Part shown: positions 16,868-26,013 of the stretch, in pieces
How the letters are laid out: each line of letters begins with the position of its first letter
Numbering within the stretch: position 1 is the stretch's first letter
Source of the DNA: Myxococcus stipitatus
GTDB taxonomy: Bacteria; Myxococcota; Myxococcia; Myxococcales; Myxococcaceae
Length of the DNA stretch: 64,000 nt
NCBI RefSeq assembly: GCF_021412625.1
Contig: NZ_JAKCFI010000001.1
Span: 186,001-250,000, forward strand
Direction: 5' to 3'
Notes under the pieces: model-generated
Seen by the model: only the letters and a program-made list of their open reading frames with translations
Database searches by the model: none
What the model was told of the DNA's origin: nothing
Position numbers and translations under genes: made by a program

Positions 16868-17095
16868 TCAGGACGAAGCCCGCGTCCGGATGGAGCGCGG
16901 GGGGGCGGGCAGGGTGAGCGCCACGCCCAGAAGTCCGAGCGGGCCCGCCTCCAGCCGGAAGGGCCACGGGCCCAGCAGCACCGCGGGGCACGAGACACCA
17001 AGGAAGAACAGCAGCCGGGGGAGGATTCTCGGGACCACCGAGCCTCGCCAGACGAACAACATCCGGAGCCAGTGGAGACGAGGGCGTACGATCAT
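16868..17095 (-). pseudogene. 5' remnant of a bestrophin-family channel gene
   Basis: An ATG at 17095-17093 opens a 75-codon frame whose first 55-60 residues look like the start of bacterial bestrophin (UPF0187) proteins: MIVRPRLHWLRMLFVWRG followed by SVVPRILPRLLFFLGVSC and a second hydrophobic stretch ending GLLGVALTL. Family members then continue with a conserved FLGFRNNASYDRWWE-like segment; here the sequence changes to PAPPRSIRTRASS and stops. Neither of the other two frames resumes the bestrophin sequence. The breakpoint is therefore near 16915. About 80 percent of the gene is missing, probably by a deletion that joined it to the region upstream of the LRR-like gene. Confidence 0.7.
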
Positions 17096-17362
17096 GCGCG
17101 CCCCTGTATCACGCCCGTCCGTCGGTGTTTCGGGAAGCCGGCGGGCGCGTGTCGCGGCGCCCGACCCGTGTCTGTGCAAGGGATGGAGCGGGACGCAAGT
17201 CTTGCGCGTCCTTCCAAGGGGTCGCTGGGACTCACCCGCGAATCCAAGTCTTCTTGGAGAGGGAGTCTGGCGAGAAATTCGAGAAATAACATGATCATAC
17301 CCTGAGTGTGTGTCTAGAAAGCGGCGCCCTTTCCCAGGGCCTTTTCCACCAAGGGGGTTGCC

Positions 17363-20300
17363 GTGAATCGACGATTGATATTGCTCCTGTCCGGGGTCGC
17401 GCTGGCCGCGTGTAGCGAACCTGGAACGAATGAGGGGGACTCCGCGACGCAAGCCGAGACGGCCCAGGCGCTGCCAGGGGACCCGTTGTGCAAGCTGCCC
17501 GCGGCGACGAACACCGCGCTGCCCGCGGGCGTGCGGCGCTTCACGGGGTTGGCGAGCACGCGCACGGGCACGGCGCTGGCCGCGGGTGACCTGGACGATG
17601 ATGGTCGGCTCGAGCTGGTCATCGGCTCGCCTTCGCTCGCCACGTCGACCACGCTCAAGGGCTACGTCCACGTGGTGCCCCTGGCGAGCCCGTTGGACAT
17701 CAGCCGTTACAGCACCCGTTATGAGGGGGAGGCGGTGGGCAACCGGCTGGGCGCGGCGGTCGCGGTGGGCGACTTCGTCACGGGGACGCGGCACGACTTG
17801 TTGATGGGGGCTCCCAGCTACACCGCGAGCCTGGGCATCGCGTACCCCGTGGACGGCAGCACGCTCGGTGGTGGCGACAAGCCCCTGGGCACCCTCAGCC
17901 CGCGTCTGCGGGGCGCGACGGCGGCGGAGCAGGCCGGCACCGCGCTCGCGGTGGGGGACATCTCCGGCGACGGCGTGGACGACGTCATCGTCGGCGCGCC
18001 CTTCTACGACACGTCCACGACCTACACGGACACGGGCGCTGTCTACGCCTACACCGGGCCCGTGACGCCGTCCTCCAACGGCCAGCTGAGCAGCGCGCCG
18101 GTGCGCGTGCTGGGGGGCCTCACGCAGACCAACTACCAGGCGGGCTCCGCCGTGGCGGTGGTGGACGTGAACGGCGACGGCATCAAGGACCTCGTGGTGG
18201 GCGCGCCTCGCTATGACGCGGGCGCGTTGGTGGACGCGGGCGCGGTGTTCGTCTTCTTCGGCCCGGTGACGGGCCTGCAGAACTTCGCCGCGGCGAACCT
18301 CGTCTTGACGGGGGCGGTGGCGGGGGAGTTGACGGGCAGCGCGCTGGCCAGCGCGGGAGACCTGGACGGCGATGGACTGGAGGACCTGCTCATCGGCGCG
18401 CCGGCCTCCGGCACGGCCGCGGGCAAGGCCTACGTCGTGTATGGCGGCAGCGTGACGTCGTCGCCCTTCTCGCTGGCCGCGCAGCCGCGCTTCTCCGGCG
18501 TCGCGCAGGACCTCGCGGGAACGGCGCTGCTCGGGCCCGGCGACATCAACGGTGACGGCTTCAAGGACGTGCTCATCGGCGCGCCCGGGTTCACGGCCAA
18601 CACGGGCGCGGTGTTCGTGGCCTATGGCGCCGCGACGCGCTTCACGGGCAACGTGCTGCTCTCCACGCTGCCTCGCTATATCGGCGTGGCCTCGAGCGAG
18701 ACCGGCCGCGCGCTCGTCGCGCTCGGCGACGTGGACGGGGACGGCTCCGCCGACTTCGTCGTGGGGTCTCCCGGCCTGTCCAACGCGGGCGCGGCGACCC
18801 TGGTGCTGGGCTATGGCCCCCGCACCTGGTACGTGGACAACGACAGCGACGGCTATGGCACGAGCGTGGGTTCCTCGCGCCAGTGCGGCGAGCCCGCCGC
18901 GGGCAGCAAGCGCGCGCTGGTGGACGGCGACTGCGACGACACCCTGGCGAACGTCTATCCGGGGGCCGACGAGGTCTGCGAGGCCACGGCGGCGGAGGAG
19001 ATCGACAACAACTGCGATGGACTCAAGGGCGACGACCCGGGCGCCAACCCGGTGAACGTGAAGACGTGGGTGCCCGACGGCGACGGCGACCTGCACGTCT
19101 ACTTCAGCGCGGCCCAGCAGAGCTGCGTGCCGCCGGCCACCTCCGGGTGGATCGACTTCAACACCATCGCGGGCCTCGAGTGCGACCCGCCGCCGGGCAA
19201 CCCCGACCCCAACTTCACCACCGACAACGACCCCTCCATCCACCAGTTCGCCCCGGAGGTCTGCGACGGCAAGGACAACAACTGCGACGGCACCGTGGAC
19301 GAGGACCAGACCCTCTGGCCGCCCTGGTACCCGGATGGTGACGGGGACGGTTACGGGCGCGACGCCAGCCCCGTCAATGCCTGCGTGGCGCCGCCCCAGC
19401 ACGTGGGCAACAAGGCGGACTGCGACGACACCTCGTCCAGCACCCACCCCGGCGCCACCGAGGTCTGTGACAACCGCGACAACGACTGCGACGGCTCCGT
19501 GGACGAGGGCGTGCTCACGACCTTCTACCGGGACGCGGACGGCGACGGCCACGGCGTGCCCACCCAGACGGTCCAGGCCTGCAGCCTTCCCTCCGGCTAC
19601 GCCGCCGTCAGCGACGACTGCAACGATACGCCGGGCAACGGCGCCCTCATGTACCCGGGCCGCCCCGAGGTGTGTGACGGGCTCGACAACAACTGCAACT
19701 TCGACACGGACGAGGGCGTGAAGTCCTCCTTCTACCTGGACACGGACGGAGACGGGTTCGGCAATCCCTACGTCTTCGTCATGGCGTGCTCGGCCGCGGG
19801 CTACGTGACGAACAACCAGGACTGCGACGATTCGCGGGCGGGGACGCACCCTGGCGCGACGGAGGTCTGCGACGGCCGCGACAACAACTGCAGCGGCACG
19901 GTGGACGAGGGCGTCCAGGGCGAGTGGTACCCCGACGCGGATGGCGACGGCGTGGGGACGTCCAACGCCACGTTCCGCGTGCTCGCCTGCTCGGCGCCGT
20001 CCGGTTACGTGGCCAGCCACGCGGACTGCCATGACGGCAACGCGGCCGTGAAGCCGGGGGCGCCGGAGATCTGCGACCGCCTGGACAACGACTGCGACTC
20101 CCTGGTCGACGAAGGGCTGGCCACGACGAGCTGGTACGTGGACGCGGACGGCGACGGGCACGGCCAGTCCAACGGGACGCCGGTGGTGGCCTGCGCCTCC
20201 TCGGGGCCGGGCTACGTGAGCAACCACGCGGACTGCAACGACGCCAACGCGAGCATCAGCCCGTCCCAGGTGGAGGTCTGCGAGGCGTCCGGCGCCCAGG

Positions 20301-20917
20301 TGGACAACAACTGCGACGGGAACACGGAAGGCGCGGTCGACGGCACCACCTGGTACCGCGACGTGGACGGTGACGGCTATGGCGCGACGACGCTCAGCGT
20401 GAAGCGCTGCGTCCGGCCCGCGGGCTACGTGGCCGTGGATGGCGACTGCAACGACGCCGCCGCGCAGGTGAATCCGGGCATGTCGGAGGTCTGCGAGGCC
20501 GGCGCGTACTCGGACCAGGTGGACAACGACTGCGACGGCGACAGCAACGACGTGGACCCCGACCTGCCGCAGAACGAGGGCGGAGCTCCGCTCTGGTATG
20601 GCGACGCCGACAAGGACGGTCATGCCGGCACGGGCTTCCAGCTGCGCTGGTGCACCAACCCCACCAACCTGGTGGACCCGACGACGGGCAACGTCCTGGT
20701 CCAGGGTCACTACCTGGCCACCCCGCCGGACGACTGCGACGACACGCGCAGCGGCGTCTACAAGCGGGAGATCTGGTACGAGGACCGCGACGGTGACGGC
20801 TGTGGAAACCCGGCGGCGGGGCGCGAGTCGTGCGGCTCTCCGGCGGGCTGTGGCTTCCCGTTCGTGCTGAACAGCAAGGACACCAGCGACAGCAACCCGG
20901 CGGACTGCCGTCCCTGA
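17363..20917 (+). CDS. Large lipoprotein with FG-GAP and MopE-type metal-binding repeats
   Basis: 1184 residues. GTG start with AAGGGGG just upstream. A lipoprotein signal ends LSGVALAAC. Residues about 50-490 contain seven FG-GAP beta-propeller repeats (for example GDLDGDGLEDLLIGAP and GDVDGDGSADFVVGSP), each with a calcium-binding DxDGDG loop. From about 490 to the end there are around eight copies of the putative metal-binding motif DCDD..PG..EVCD..DNNCDG..DE, each preceded by WY.D.DGDG.G, as in MopE-like proteins and many myxobacterial surface proteins. The protein is expected on the outer surface, binding Ca2+. Function beyond that is not known. Long open frames on the opposite strand are byproducts of its codon bias. 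Confidence 0.9.
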   Translation: MNRRLILLLSGVALAACSEPGTNEGDSATQAETAQALPGDPLCKLPAATNTALPAGVRRFTGLASTRTGTALAAGDLDDDGRLELVIGSPSLATSTTLKGYVHVVPLASPLDISRYSTRYEGEAVGNRLGAAVAVGDFVTGTRHDLLMGAPSYTASLGIAYPVDGSTLGGGDKPLGTLSPRLRGATAAEQAGTALAVGDISGDGVDDVIVGAPFYDTSTTYTDTGAVYAYTGPVTPSSNGQLSSAPVRVLGGLTQTNYQAGSAVAVVDVNGDGIKDLVVGAPRYDAGALVDAGAVFVFFGPVTGLQNFAAANLVLTGAVAGELTGSALASAGDLDGDGLEDLLIGAPASGTAAGKAYVVYGGSVTSSPFSLAAQPRFSGVAQDLAGTALLGPGDINGDGFKDVLIGAPGFTANTGAVFVAYGAATRFTGNVLLSTLPRYIGVASSETGRALVALGDVDGDGSADFVVGSPGLSNAGAATLVLGYGPRTWYVDNDSDGYGTSVGSSRQCGEPAAGSKRALVDGDCDDTLANVYPGADEVCEATAAEEIDNNCDGLKGDDPGANPVNVKTWVPDGDGDLHVYFSAAQQSCVPPATSGWIDFNTIAGLECDPPPGNPDPNFTTDNDPSIHQFAPEVCDGKDNNCDGTVDEDQTLWPPWYPDGDGDGYGRDASPVNACVAPPQHVGNKADCDDTSSSTHPGATEVCDNRDNDCDGSVDEGVLTTFYRDADGDGHGVPTQTVQACSLPSGYAAVSDDCNDTPGNGALMYPGRPEVCDGLDNNCNFDTDEGVKSSFYLDTDGDGFGNPYVFVMACSAAGYVTNNQDCDDSRAGTHPGATEVCDGRDNNCSGTVDEGVQGEWYPDADGDGVGTSNATFRVLACSAPSGYVASHADCHDGNAAVKPGAPEICDRLDNDCDSLVDEGLATTSWYVDADGDGHGQSNGTPVVACASSGPGYVSNHADCNDANASISPSQVEVCEASGAQVDNNCDGNTEGAVDGTTWYRDVDGDGYGATTLSVKRCVRPAGYVAVDGDCNDAAAQVNPGMSEVCEAGAYSDQVDNDCDGDSNDVDPDLPQNEGGAPLWYGDADKDGHAGTGFQLRWCTNPTNLVDPTTGNVLVQGHYLATPPDDCDDTRSGVYKREIWYEDRDGDGCGNPAAGRESCGSPAGCGFPFVLNSKDTSDSNPADCRP

Positions 20918-20948
20918 GCGACGTGCCCACGCGCGTCGTCGTGGGCAG

Positions 20949-20982
20949 GGCCCTTCGCGAGAGCGCACCCTCGCGGAGGGCC
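20949..20982. terminator. Hairpin between convergent genes
   Basis: Arms 20949-20961 (GGCCCTTCGCGAG) and 20970-20982 (CTCGCGGAGGGCC) pair over 13 bases with one G-T wobble and an 8-base loop. It sits between the convergent MopE-like gene and the VCBS-repeat gene, so it may end transcription from both sides. There is no clear T-run. Confidence 0.5.
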
Positions 20983-20999
20983 GTCCCGGCGGGCGGCTT

Positions 21000-22676
21000 C
21001 TACAAGGGGCCGAGCCGGGGCGTGATGATGGCGGCGCTGAAGGCGTTCATGGCCGCGTCGTAGACGAGCACGCCGACGATGGCGCTTCCCCTGCCATCGT
21101 CGCGCAGCTGCACGAGGTCCGCCCTCCCGTCGCCGGACAGGTCCGCGGCGTGGAAGGCGAGGGCGGTGGCCGGCACGGTGGCGGTGGGCGACACGTCCGC
21201 GTTCACGAAGCCGTCGCCATTCCAGCGCCAGCGCGTGACACGCAGCCTGCCGCCGTCGCCGCGCAGCTGCAGCAGCTCGGGCGTGCCGTCGAGGTCGGTG
21301 TCGCCCGTCAGCCACTCCACCGAGTCCCAGGGCTCGCGGGTGAGCGTCTCCCAGGTGGTGGTGAAGCGCACGCCTCCCTCGTTCTTGTGGACGCGCAGCT
21401 CGACGCGGCCTCCCGCGTCGCGTGCCTGGACGAGGTCCGTGCGGCCGTCCCGGTCCAGGTCGATGGCGAAGAACCGCGAGCCCTCGCTCGGGCCGTGGAG
21501 GTGGGCCGTGTCGACGCCGCCGTGCACGTAGCCCGTCCCCGCCGCGTCGGGCTTGTGGACCACGAGCCGGACCTCTCCCTCGTCGCTCCAGACCTGGAGG
21601 AGGTCGGTGCGACCGTCGCCGTCGACATCCCCTGTCTTCCAGTCGAGCGCGTCGATGCCACCCACCATGGAGACCGCGGGGCGCGACTGGTGGTGCTGGC
21701 CCGGGGTGGCGACGTGGACCGCTATCTGGAGCAGGCCGGTGGGTGCGGGCGACAGTTCGGCGAGGTCGGTCGCGCCATCCCCGTTCACGTCCACCGGGAG
21801 GTAGAGGAACGCCCGTGGGTTCCCCCGCAGGGCGTGGGGCGCGCGCGGCTGGAAGCCCTCCGCCGTGGGAGTCCAGACGCGCAGCGAGAGGCTCTCCGGC
21901 GCGCCCGTGAGCTGGAGCAGGTCGGTGCGACCGTCGCCGTCGACGTCTCCCGTCAGCCAGGCCAGGGCGGCGGCCTCCACGTTCGTGGTCTGCAGCGAGG
22001 GTTCGCCGTCCTGCTGGAGGTGGTCGTTGACGCCGATGTCCAACAGGCCCTGGTCGTCGCGCAGGTAGACGGCGTCCGGGCGTCCGTCCGCGTCGACCTG
22101 GACGAGCGGAAGCAGCCTGTGACGCATCCCCTGGAACCATGTCGAGGGGCCATACGCGGCCTGCGCGGTGTGGATGTCTTCCGCCTGGAGCCGTCCCACG
22201 TCGGCGCGCCGGGGGCCCAGCCCGAGGACGCCCCCGACGGACTGGACCGCCAGCAGCTCCAGCCGGCTGGAGGAGGTCCCCGGGCCCACGCGGAGCTGGA
22301 GGCTCGCGCCGGTGAAGCCGGCGGCGCCGCGGCCGCGCGTCGTCCAGGACGCGCCCAGGGGAGGCGCGGTGGCGACCTCGAGCGAGATTTCGAGGGCCGG
22401 CGACGCGCTGGGGGTGAGCGGACAGTCGATGAACCCGGTGAAGCGGATGTTCGCGTAGCGCTCCCAGCTGTTCGCGAGCGCGGCGCGCAGCGCGAGCTTC
22501 TGCTCCCACGCGCCCGGCGTGGCCCAGCACACCGGGAGCACGCGTCCTGGGGGCGGTGTCATCGCCTCGGGCGAGGCGGGGGGCGCGTCCCGGAAGAAGG
22601 TCGCGTCGCAAGCGAAGGCCAGACCACAGGTGACGAACAGGAACCGCGCGCCCCAGGGAGCCGCCCGTCGAGCCAT
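21000..22676 (-). CDS. Lipoprotein with pseudo-metzincin domain and VCBS/FG-GAP repeats
   Basis: 558 residues. The signal ends GLAFAC with lipidated Cys at 23. Residues about 45-178 are built like the secreted matrixin-type metzincins of myxobacteria: PVCWATPGAW, then NSWERYANIRFTGF, then a helix and RRADVGRLQAEDI..AQAAYG. At the place where HEIGHVLGLGH is expected the protein reads QSVGGVLGLGP (residues 145-155), so all three zinc His and the catalytic Glu are gone. Residues 190-558 hold six or seven VCBS/FG-GAP repeats (LTGDVDGDGRTDLLQL and variants). It is probably a non-catalytic surface protein. It is transcribed toward the MopE-like gene. Confidence 0.82.
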   Translation of the reverse strand: MARRAAPWGARFLFVTCGLAFACDATFFRDAPPASPEAMTPPPGRVLPVCWATPGAWEQKLALRAALANSWERYANIRFTGFIDCPLTPSASPALEISLEVATAPPLGASWTTRGRGAAGFTGASLQLRVGPGTSSSRLELLAVQSVGGVLGLGPRRADVGRLQAEDIHTAQAAYGPSTWFQGMRHRLLPLVQVDADGRPDAVYLRDDQGLLDIGVNDHLQQDGEPSLQTTNVEAAALAWLTGDVDGDGRTDLLQLTGAPESLSLRVWTPTAEGFQPRAPHALRGNPRAFLYLPVDVNGDGATDLAELSPAPTGLLQIAVHVATPGQHHQSRPAVSMVGGIDALDWKTGDVDGDGRTDLLQVWSDEGEVRLVVHKPDAAGTGYVHGGVDTAHLHGPSEGSRFFAIDLDRDGRTDLVQARDAGGRVELRVHKNEGGVRFTTTWETLTREPWDSVEWLTGDTDLDGTPELLQLRGDGGRLRVTRWRWNGDGFVNADVSPTATVPATALAFHAADLSGDGRADLVQLRDDGRGSAIVGVLVYDAAMNAFSAAIITPRLGPL

Positions 22677-22833
22677 GAAGTACCCTCCTGGCGACAGTCA
22701 TGGCGCCAGGGGCGTGACTGGACCGTGACCACGAGGCAGGCGCGACTCCGGTGCGGGCGAGCCGATTCGCGCGGAGCACATGCGCCGAGGCGGGCCCACA
22801 CGGTGACGTGGAGCCCGGCTCGGGAGCATCGGG

Positions 22834-24255
22834 TCAGGGCGGGCAGGTGCCCTCGGGGCGGAAGGGCAGCGCGTACAACCTGCGGACTCCGGACGCGTTC
22901 GTCGCCGTGAAGAAGACGTCGTTGCCCGCGCGGACGAAGCCCCGGGGGTTGGAGGACTGCGGGCCGGGGGACGGCTCGGTGAGGGCGACGGTGGTGACGC
23001 GCACGCCATCACTCACCCAGGGCTCCACGCCGCGCGACAGGATGTCCACGCGGAAGAAGAAGTGGTCCTCGATGGTCGTCAGCGCCTCCGGATTCGAGCT
23101 GCCCCCGCCGGGCTGGAGGTTGCCGAACAGGCGGGTCTTCGCCGCGGTGCCGTCGCTGTCCCAGGGCTCGCGGCCGTTGAAGCCATCGTCCGCGGCGAAG
23201 AACAACTGGTTGCCGAGCACCGTGAACGAGCCGGGGCGCGAGCCCTGGGGCCCCGGACGGATGTCCTCGACGAGCACGGTCCCCGCCATCGTCCCGTTGC
23301 TGCGCCACAGCTCCATGTCGTCGCTGCCCACCTCCGGGGTGGCGCTGAACAGGAGCTGGGTCCCCACGCCCGCCATCTCGCCCACCTCTCCGAACATCCC
23401 CACCATCGCCGGAGTGGCTCCGGAGTCCGACACCATCAGGGCCACGACGTCGTCATGCGTGTCGCCCGTGATGAAGAACAGCTTGTCGCCCACCGGGACC
23501 AGCGGGGCGCGGATACCTGGATCGCTGGGAGCCCTGTACACCTCGGTGGGGCTGGAGCCGGTCTCGAAGCGCATCAGGAGGGTGAAGGTGCCGCGCAGGT
23601 GCGCGAGGAAGTAGAGCGCGCCGTCCCCGCCGAGCGTGAACGCGCCGGGGGAGGTGTCCTCGACGCCCGGGTCCAGGTCCGCGACGAGGACGGTGCCGGC
23701 GGGCGTCCCATCGCTGCGCCACAGCTCGCGTCCGTGGTTCGGCGAGCCCGCCGCGAAGTAGACCAGCCCCTGGTAGGCGAACAGCTCCTCGGGGAACGAG
23801 CCCAGCGCTCCGGGCCAGATGTCCGCGACCCGGCGGGTGCCCGCGAGGGTGCCGTCGCTCACGAACAGCTCGCGCCCGGCCACCGGGTCGGTGGCGGCGA
23901 AGAACACCCGCTCCCCCACCTGCACGAACTGCGCGGGATCCGAGCCCTGGGCGCCCGGGTTGATGTCCTTCAGCAAGCGGGTGCCGACGCCCTGGCTGCC
24001 GCTGCTCACCCAGGGCTCGCGTCCCCGGACGCCGTCGTCCGAGGGGAAGATGAGCCCGCCTCCGCTGCCCGCCATGGCGCGGATGTAGGGCTCTGGCTCC
24101 ACGGGGGTGACGCCCGTGGAGACCGCGGTTCGCGTGCAGTACTCCCACGACCCGGCCAGGGAGGACTCGCTCGTCTCCATCGAACCGGGGTCTCCCGGCG
24201 ACGAGCAACTCGCGAGCAAGCTCACCACCACCAGCGCACTGCGCCTGTACCTCAT
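22834..24255 (-). CDS. Lipoprotein with ELWxSDGT repeats
   Basis: 473 residues. The start chosen is the ATG at 24255, preceded by GAGAGG and beginning a lipoprotein signal RRSALVVVSLLASC. The body is six repeats of about 50-60 residues built on RELWRSDGTPAGTVLVADLDPG, interspersed with a variable strand reading LFFAADD or VYFAAGS. These repeats are common in myxobacterial and other delta-proteobacterial secreted proteins and probably form a beta-propeller. No enzyme motif is seen. The gene is divergent from the copper-radical oxidase gene across 232 bases, so both may share a control region. Confidence 0.8.
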   Translation of the reverse strand: MRYRRSALVVVSLLASCSSPGDPGSMETSESSLAGSWEYCTRTAVSTGVTPVEPEPYIRAMAGSGGGLIFPSDDGVRGREPWVSSGSQGVGTRLLKDINPGAQGSDPAQFVQVGERVFFAATDPVAGRELFVSDGTLAGTRRVADIWPGALGSFPEELFAYQGLVYFAAGSPNHGRELWRSDGTPAGTVLVADLDPGVEDTSPGAFTLGGDGALYFLAHLRGTFTLLMRFETGSSPTEVYRAPSDPGIRAPLVPVGDKLFFITGDTHDDVVALMVSDSGATPAMVGMFGEVGEMAGVGTQLLFSATPEVGSDDMELWRSNGTMAGTVLVEDIRPGPQGSRPGSFTVLGNQLFFAADDGFNGREPWDSDGTAAKTRLFGNLQPGGGSSNPEALTTIEDHFFFRVDILSRGVEPWVSDGVRVTTVALTEPSPGPQSSNPRGFVRAGNDVFFTATNASGVRRLYALPFRPEGTCPP

Positions 24256-24487
24256 CGGGACCTCTCTTCCGTCATCGCGAGCCGCCACCTGGCTCGCGGC
24301 GGGAAGACCCACGCCGAGGCCGCTCGCGCGAGCGCAACACCAGGCCACTTCGTGTCACGAGACAACGGTCCCTAGGACGGACGCACCGTCGCCAAGACGT
24401 CATCGCTTCGGACGTGGGGCCGGCTCGCGCGCGGCGGTTCCGCGCCTACGTTCCGCCACCCCGCGTCGCTGCCCGCCGGAATCTCCC

Positions 24488-25909
24488 ATGTCCCTTCCCA
24501 GTGTCTGTCATTGGCTCCGGAGGTCGCTGCCCTGGCTGTTGGGCGGGGTGCTCCTGGCGACCTCCGCGAGGGCCCAACCCGACCCCGCCCAGGTCGGGCT
24601 CTGGTCCAGCGTCCTGAGCTGGCCCATCTCCGCCACGCACACCAGCTTGATGCCCGATGGCAAGGTGTTCTTCTCCGGCGAGTTCGACGAGGGGCTGCTG
24701 CCGCCACGCCGCTTCGACCCGAACACAGGGGCGCTCACCACGTATCCCTACGCGGGCTACAACATCTTCTGCGGCGGACACTCGTTCCTGTCGAACGGGA
24801 AGCTGTTCGTCGCCGGAGGGCACATCGACAAGGACGTGGGGCTGCCCAACGCGAGCTTCTTCGACTTCAACACCAACACGTGGACGCGCGTGCCGGACAT
24901 GAACGCCGGGCGCTGGTATCCCACCGCCACCACGCTCAACAACGGCGACGTGGTGGTGGTGTCCGGCGAAATCGCGGGCCCCGGGGACATCAACGAGATT
25001 CCCCAGCGGTTCATCGCGGCCACCAATTCCTGGCGGACGCTGACCAACGCGCGGATGAACGTCCCCTTCTATCCGAAGATGTTCCTGGCTCCGAACGGGC
25101 GGCTCTTCTACGCGGGGCAGCTTCGTGGCTCGCTCTGGTTGGACCCCACCGGCAACGGTGCCTGGAGCACGGGCCCCTTGAGCAACTATGGCGGGCGCAG
25201 CTACGGGCCCGCGGTGTACCTGGATGGCAAGGTGCTCATCATCGGGGGGAGCGATCCCCCCACCGCGACGGTGGAGGAGATCGACCTCAACGCGGCCACG
25301 CCCACCTGGCGGTACGTGGCGCCGATGAGCATCCGTCGACGTCAGCACAACGCCGTGTTGCTACCCGACGGCACGGTGCTGGTCGTGGGGGGCAGCAGCG
25401 GCTCCGGCTTCGACACGTCCACCTCTCCCGTCCGCTACGCGGAGGTCTACAACCCCGCGACCAACACCTGGACCTCGCTCGCCAGCGGTACCCGCTACCG
25501 GGGCTACCACTCCACGGCGGTGCTGCTGCCGGACGGGCGGGTGTTGTCCGCGGGCGGCAACAAGGAGCGCACCGCGGAGCTCTTCTCCCCGCCCTATCTC
25601 TTCAAGGGGGCGAAGCCCACCATCACCGCCGCGCCCACCACGGCGCTGCCGGGAGCCATCTTCACCATCACCACGCCCGACGCGGCCAACATCGCCAAGG
25701 TGTCGCTCATCAGGCACGGTTCCACGACGCACACGTTCGACATGGGCCAGCGGTTCCTCACGCTGGCCTTCACGCGGGGCAGCGGCAGCCTCACGGTCAC
25801 CGCGCCGCCGAACCGGAACGTGGCGCCGCCCGGCTACTACCAGCTGTTCATCGTGAACAACGCGGGCGTGCCGTCCACGGGGAAGAAGCTGCGCATCCCT
25901 CCTCCTTGA
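24488..25909 (+). CDS. Galactose/glyoxal-oxidase-like copper-radical oxidase, secreted
   Basis: 473 residues with an N-terminal signal peptide (LPWLLGGVLLATSARAQ). The kelch-type seven-bladed propeller is followed by a C-terminal Ig-like DUF1929 domain. The copper-radical site is intact: Cys95 in NIFCGGHS and Tyr144 in GRWYPT for the thioether cofactor, Tyr340-His341 in YRGYHSTAVLLPDG, and His415 in GSTTHTFDMGQR. Such enzymes oxidise primary alcohols or aldehydes with O2, yielding H2O2, and bacterial members act at the cell surface on glycans. The start is the ATG at 24488; the upstream extension has no signal peptide. The βγ-crystallin lipoprotein gene follows on the same strand after 104 bases. 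Confidence 0.9.
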   Translation: MSLPSVCHWLRRSLPWLLGGVLLATSARAQPDPAQVGLWSSVLSWPISATHTSLMPDGKVFFSGEFDEGLLPPRRFDPNTGALTTYPYAGYNIFCGGHSFLSNGKLFVAGGHIDKDVGLPNASFFDFNTNTWTRVPDMNAGRWYPTATTLNNGDVVVVSGEIAGPGDINEIPQRFIAATNSWRTLTNARMNVPFYPKMFLAPNGRLFYAGQLRGSLWLDPTGNGAWSTGPLSNYGGRSYGPAVYLDGKVLIIGGSDPPTATVEEIDLNAATPTWRYVAPMSIRRRQHNAVLLPDGTVLVVGGSSGSGFDTSTSPVRYAEVYNPATNTWTSLASGTRYRGYHSTAVLLPDGRVLSAGGNKERTAELFSPPYLFKGAKPTITAAPTTALPGAIFTITTPDAANIAKVSLIRHGSTTHTFDMGQRFLTLAFTRGSGSLTVTAPPNRNVAPPGYYQLFIVNNAGVPSTGKKLRIPPP

Positions 25910-26013
25910 GGGATGAGTTCTCCCAGGGCTTCGGGCGCGCGCGGTGTCGCGCTTGTCACCGTCCCCACGGAACCCCCAGCATGCGTGCCCTCTCCAGCCT
26001 GGGAGTGCCACGC

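Noticed and set aside
19000-20900. Regularly spaced DNA repeats that could suggest a CRISPR array
   Set aside because: They are protein-coding repeats of the MopE-type metal-binding motif, varying at codon level, in one long open frame.
16868-20968. A 1366-codon open frame on the minus strand opposite the MopE-like gene
   Set aside because: It is the mirror of a long GC-rich gene with strong third-position bias and reads as Arg/Ala/Val/Gly/His-rich nonsense. Only its last 75 codons (the bestrophin remnant) have meaning.
24511-26013. Long plus-strand frame that would extend the beta/gamma-crystallin lipoprotein upstream through the oxidase gene
   Set aside because: It overlaps the oxidase in another frame and has no protein-like composition there; the lipoprotein has its own signal peptide and ribosome site at 26014.
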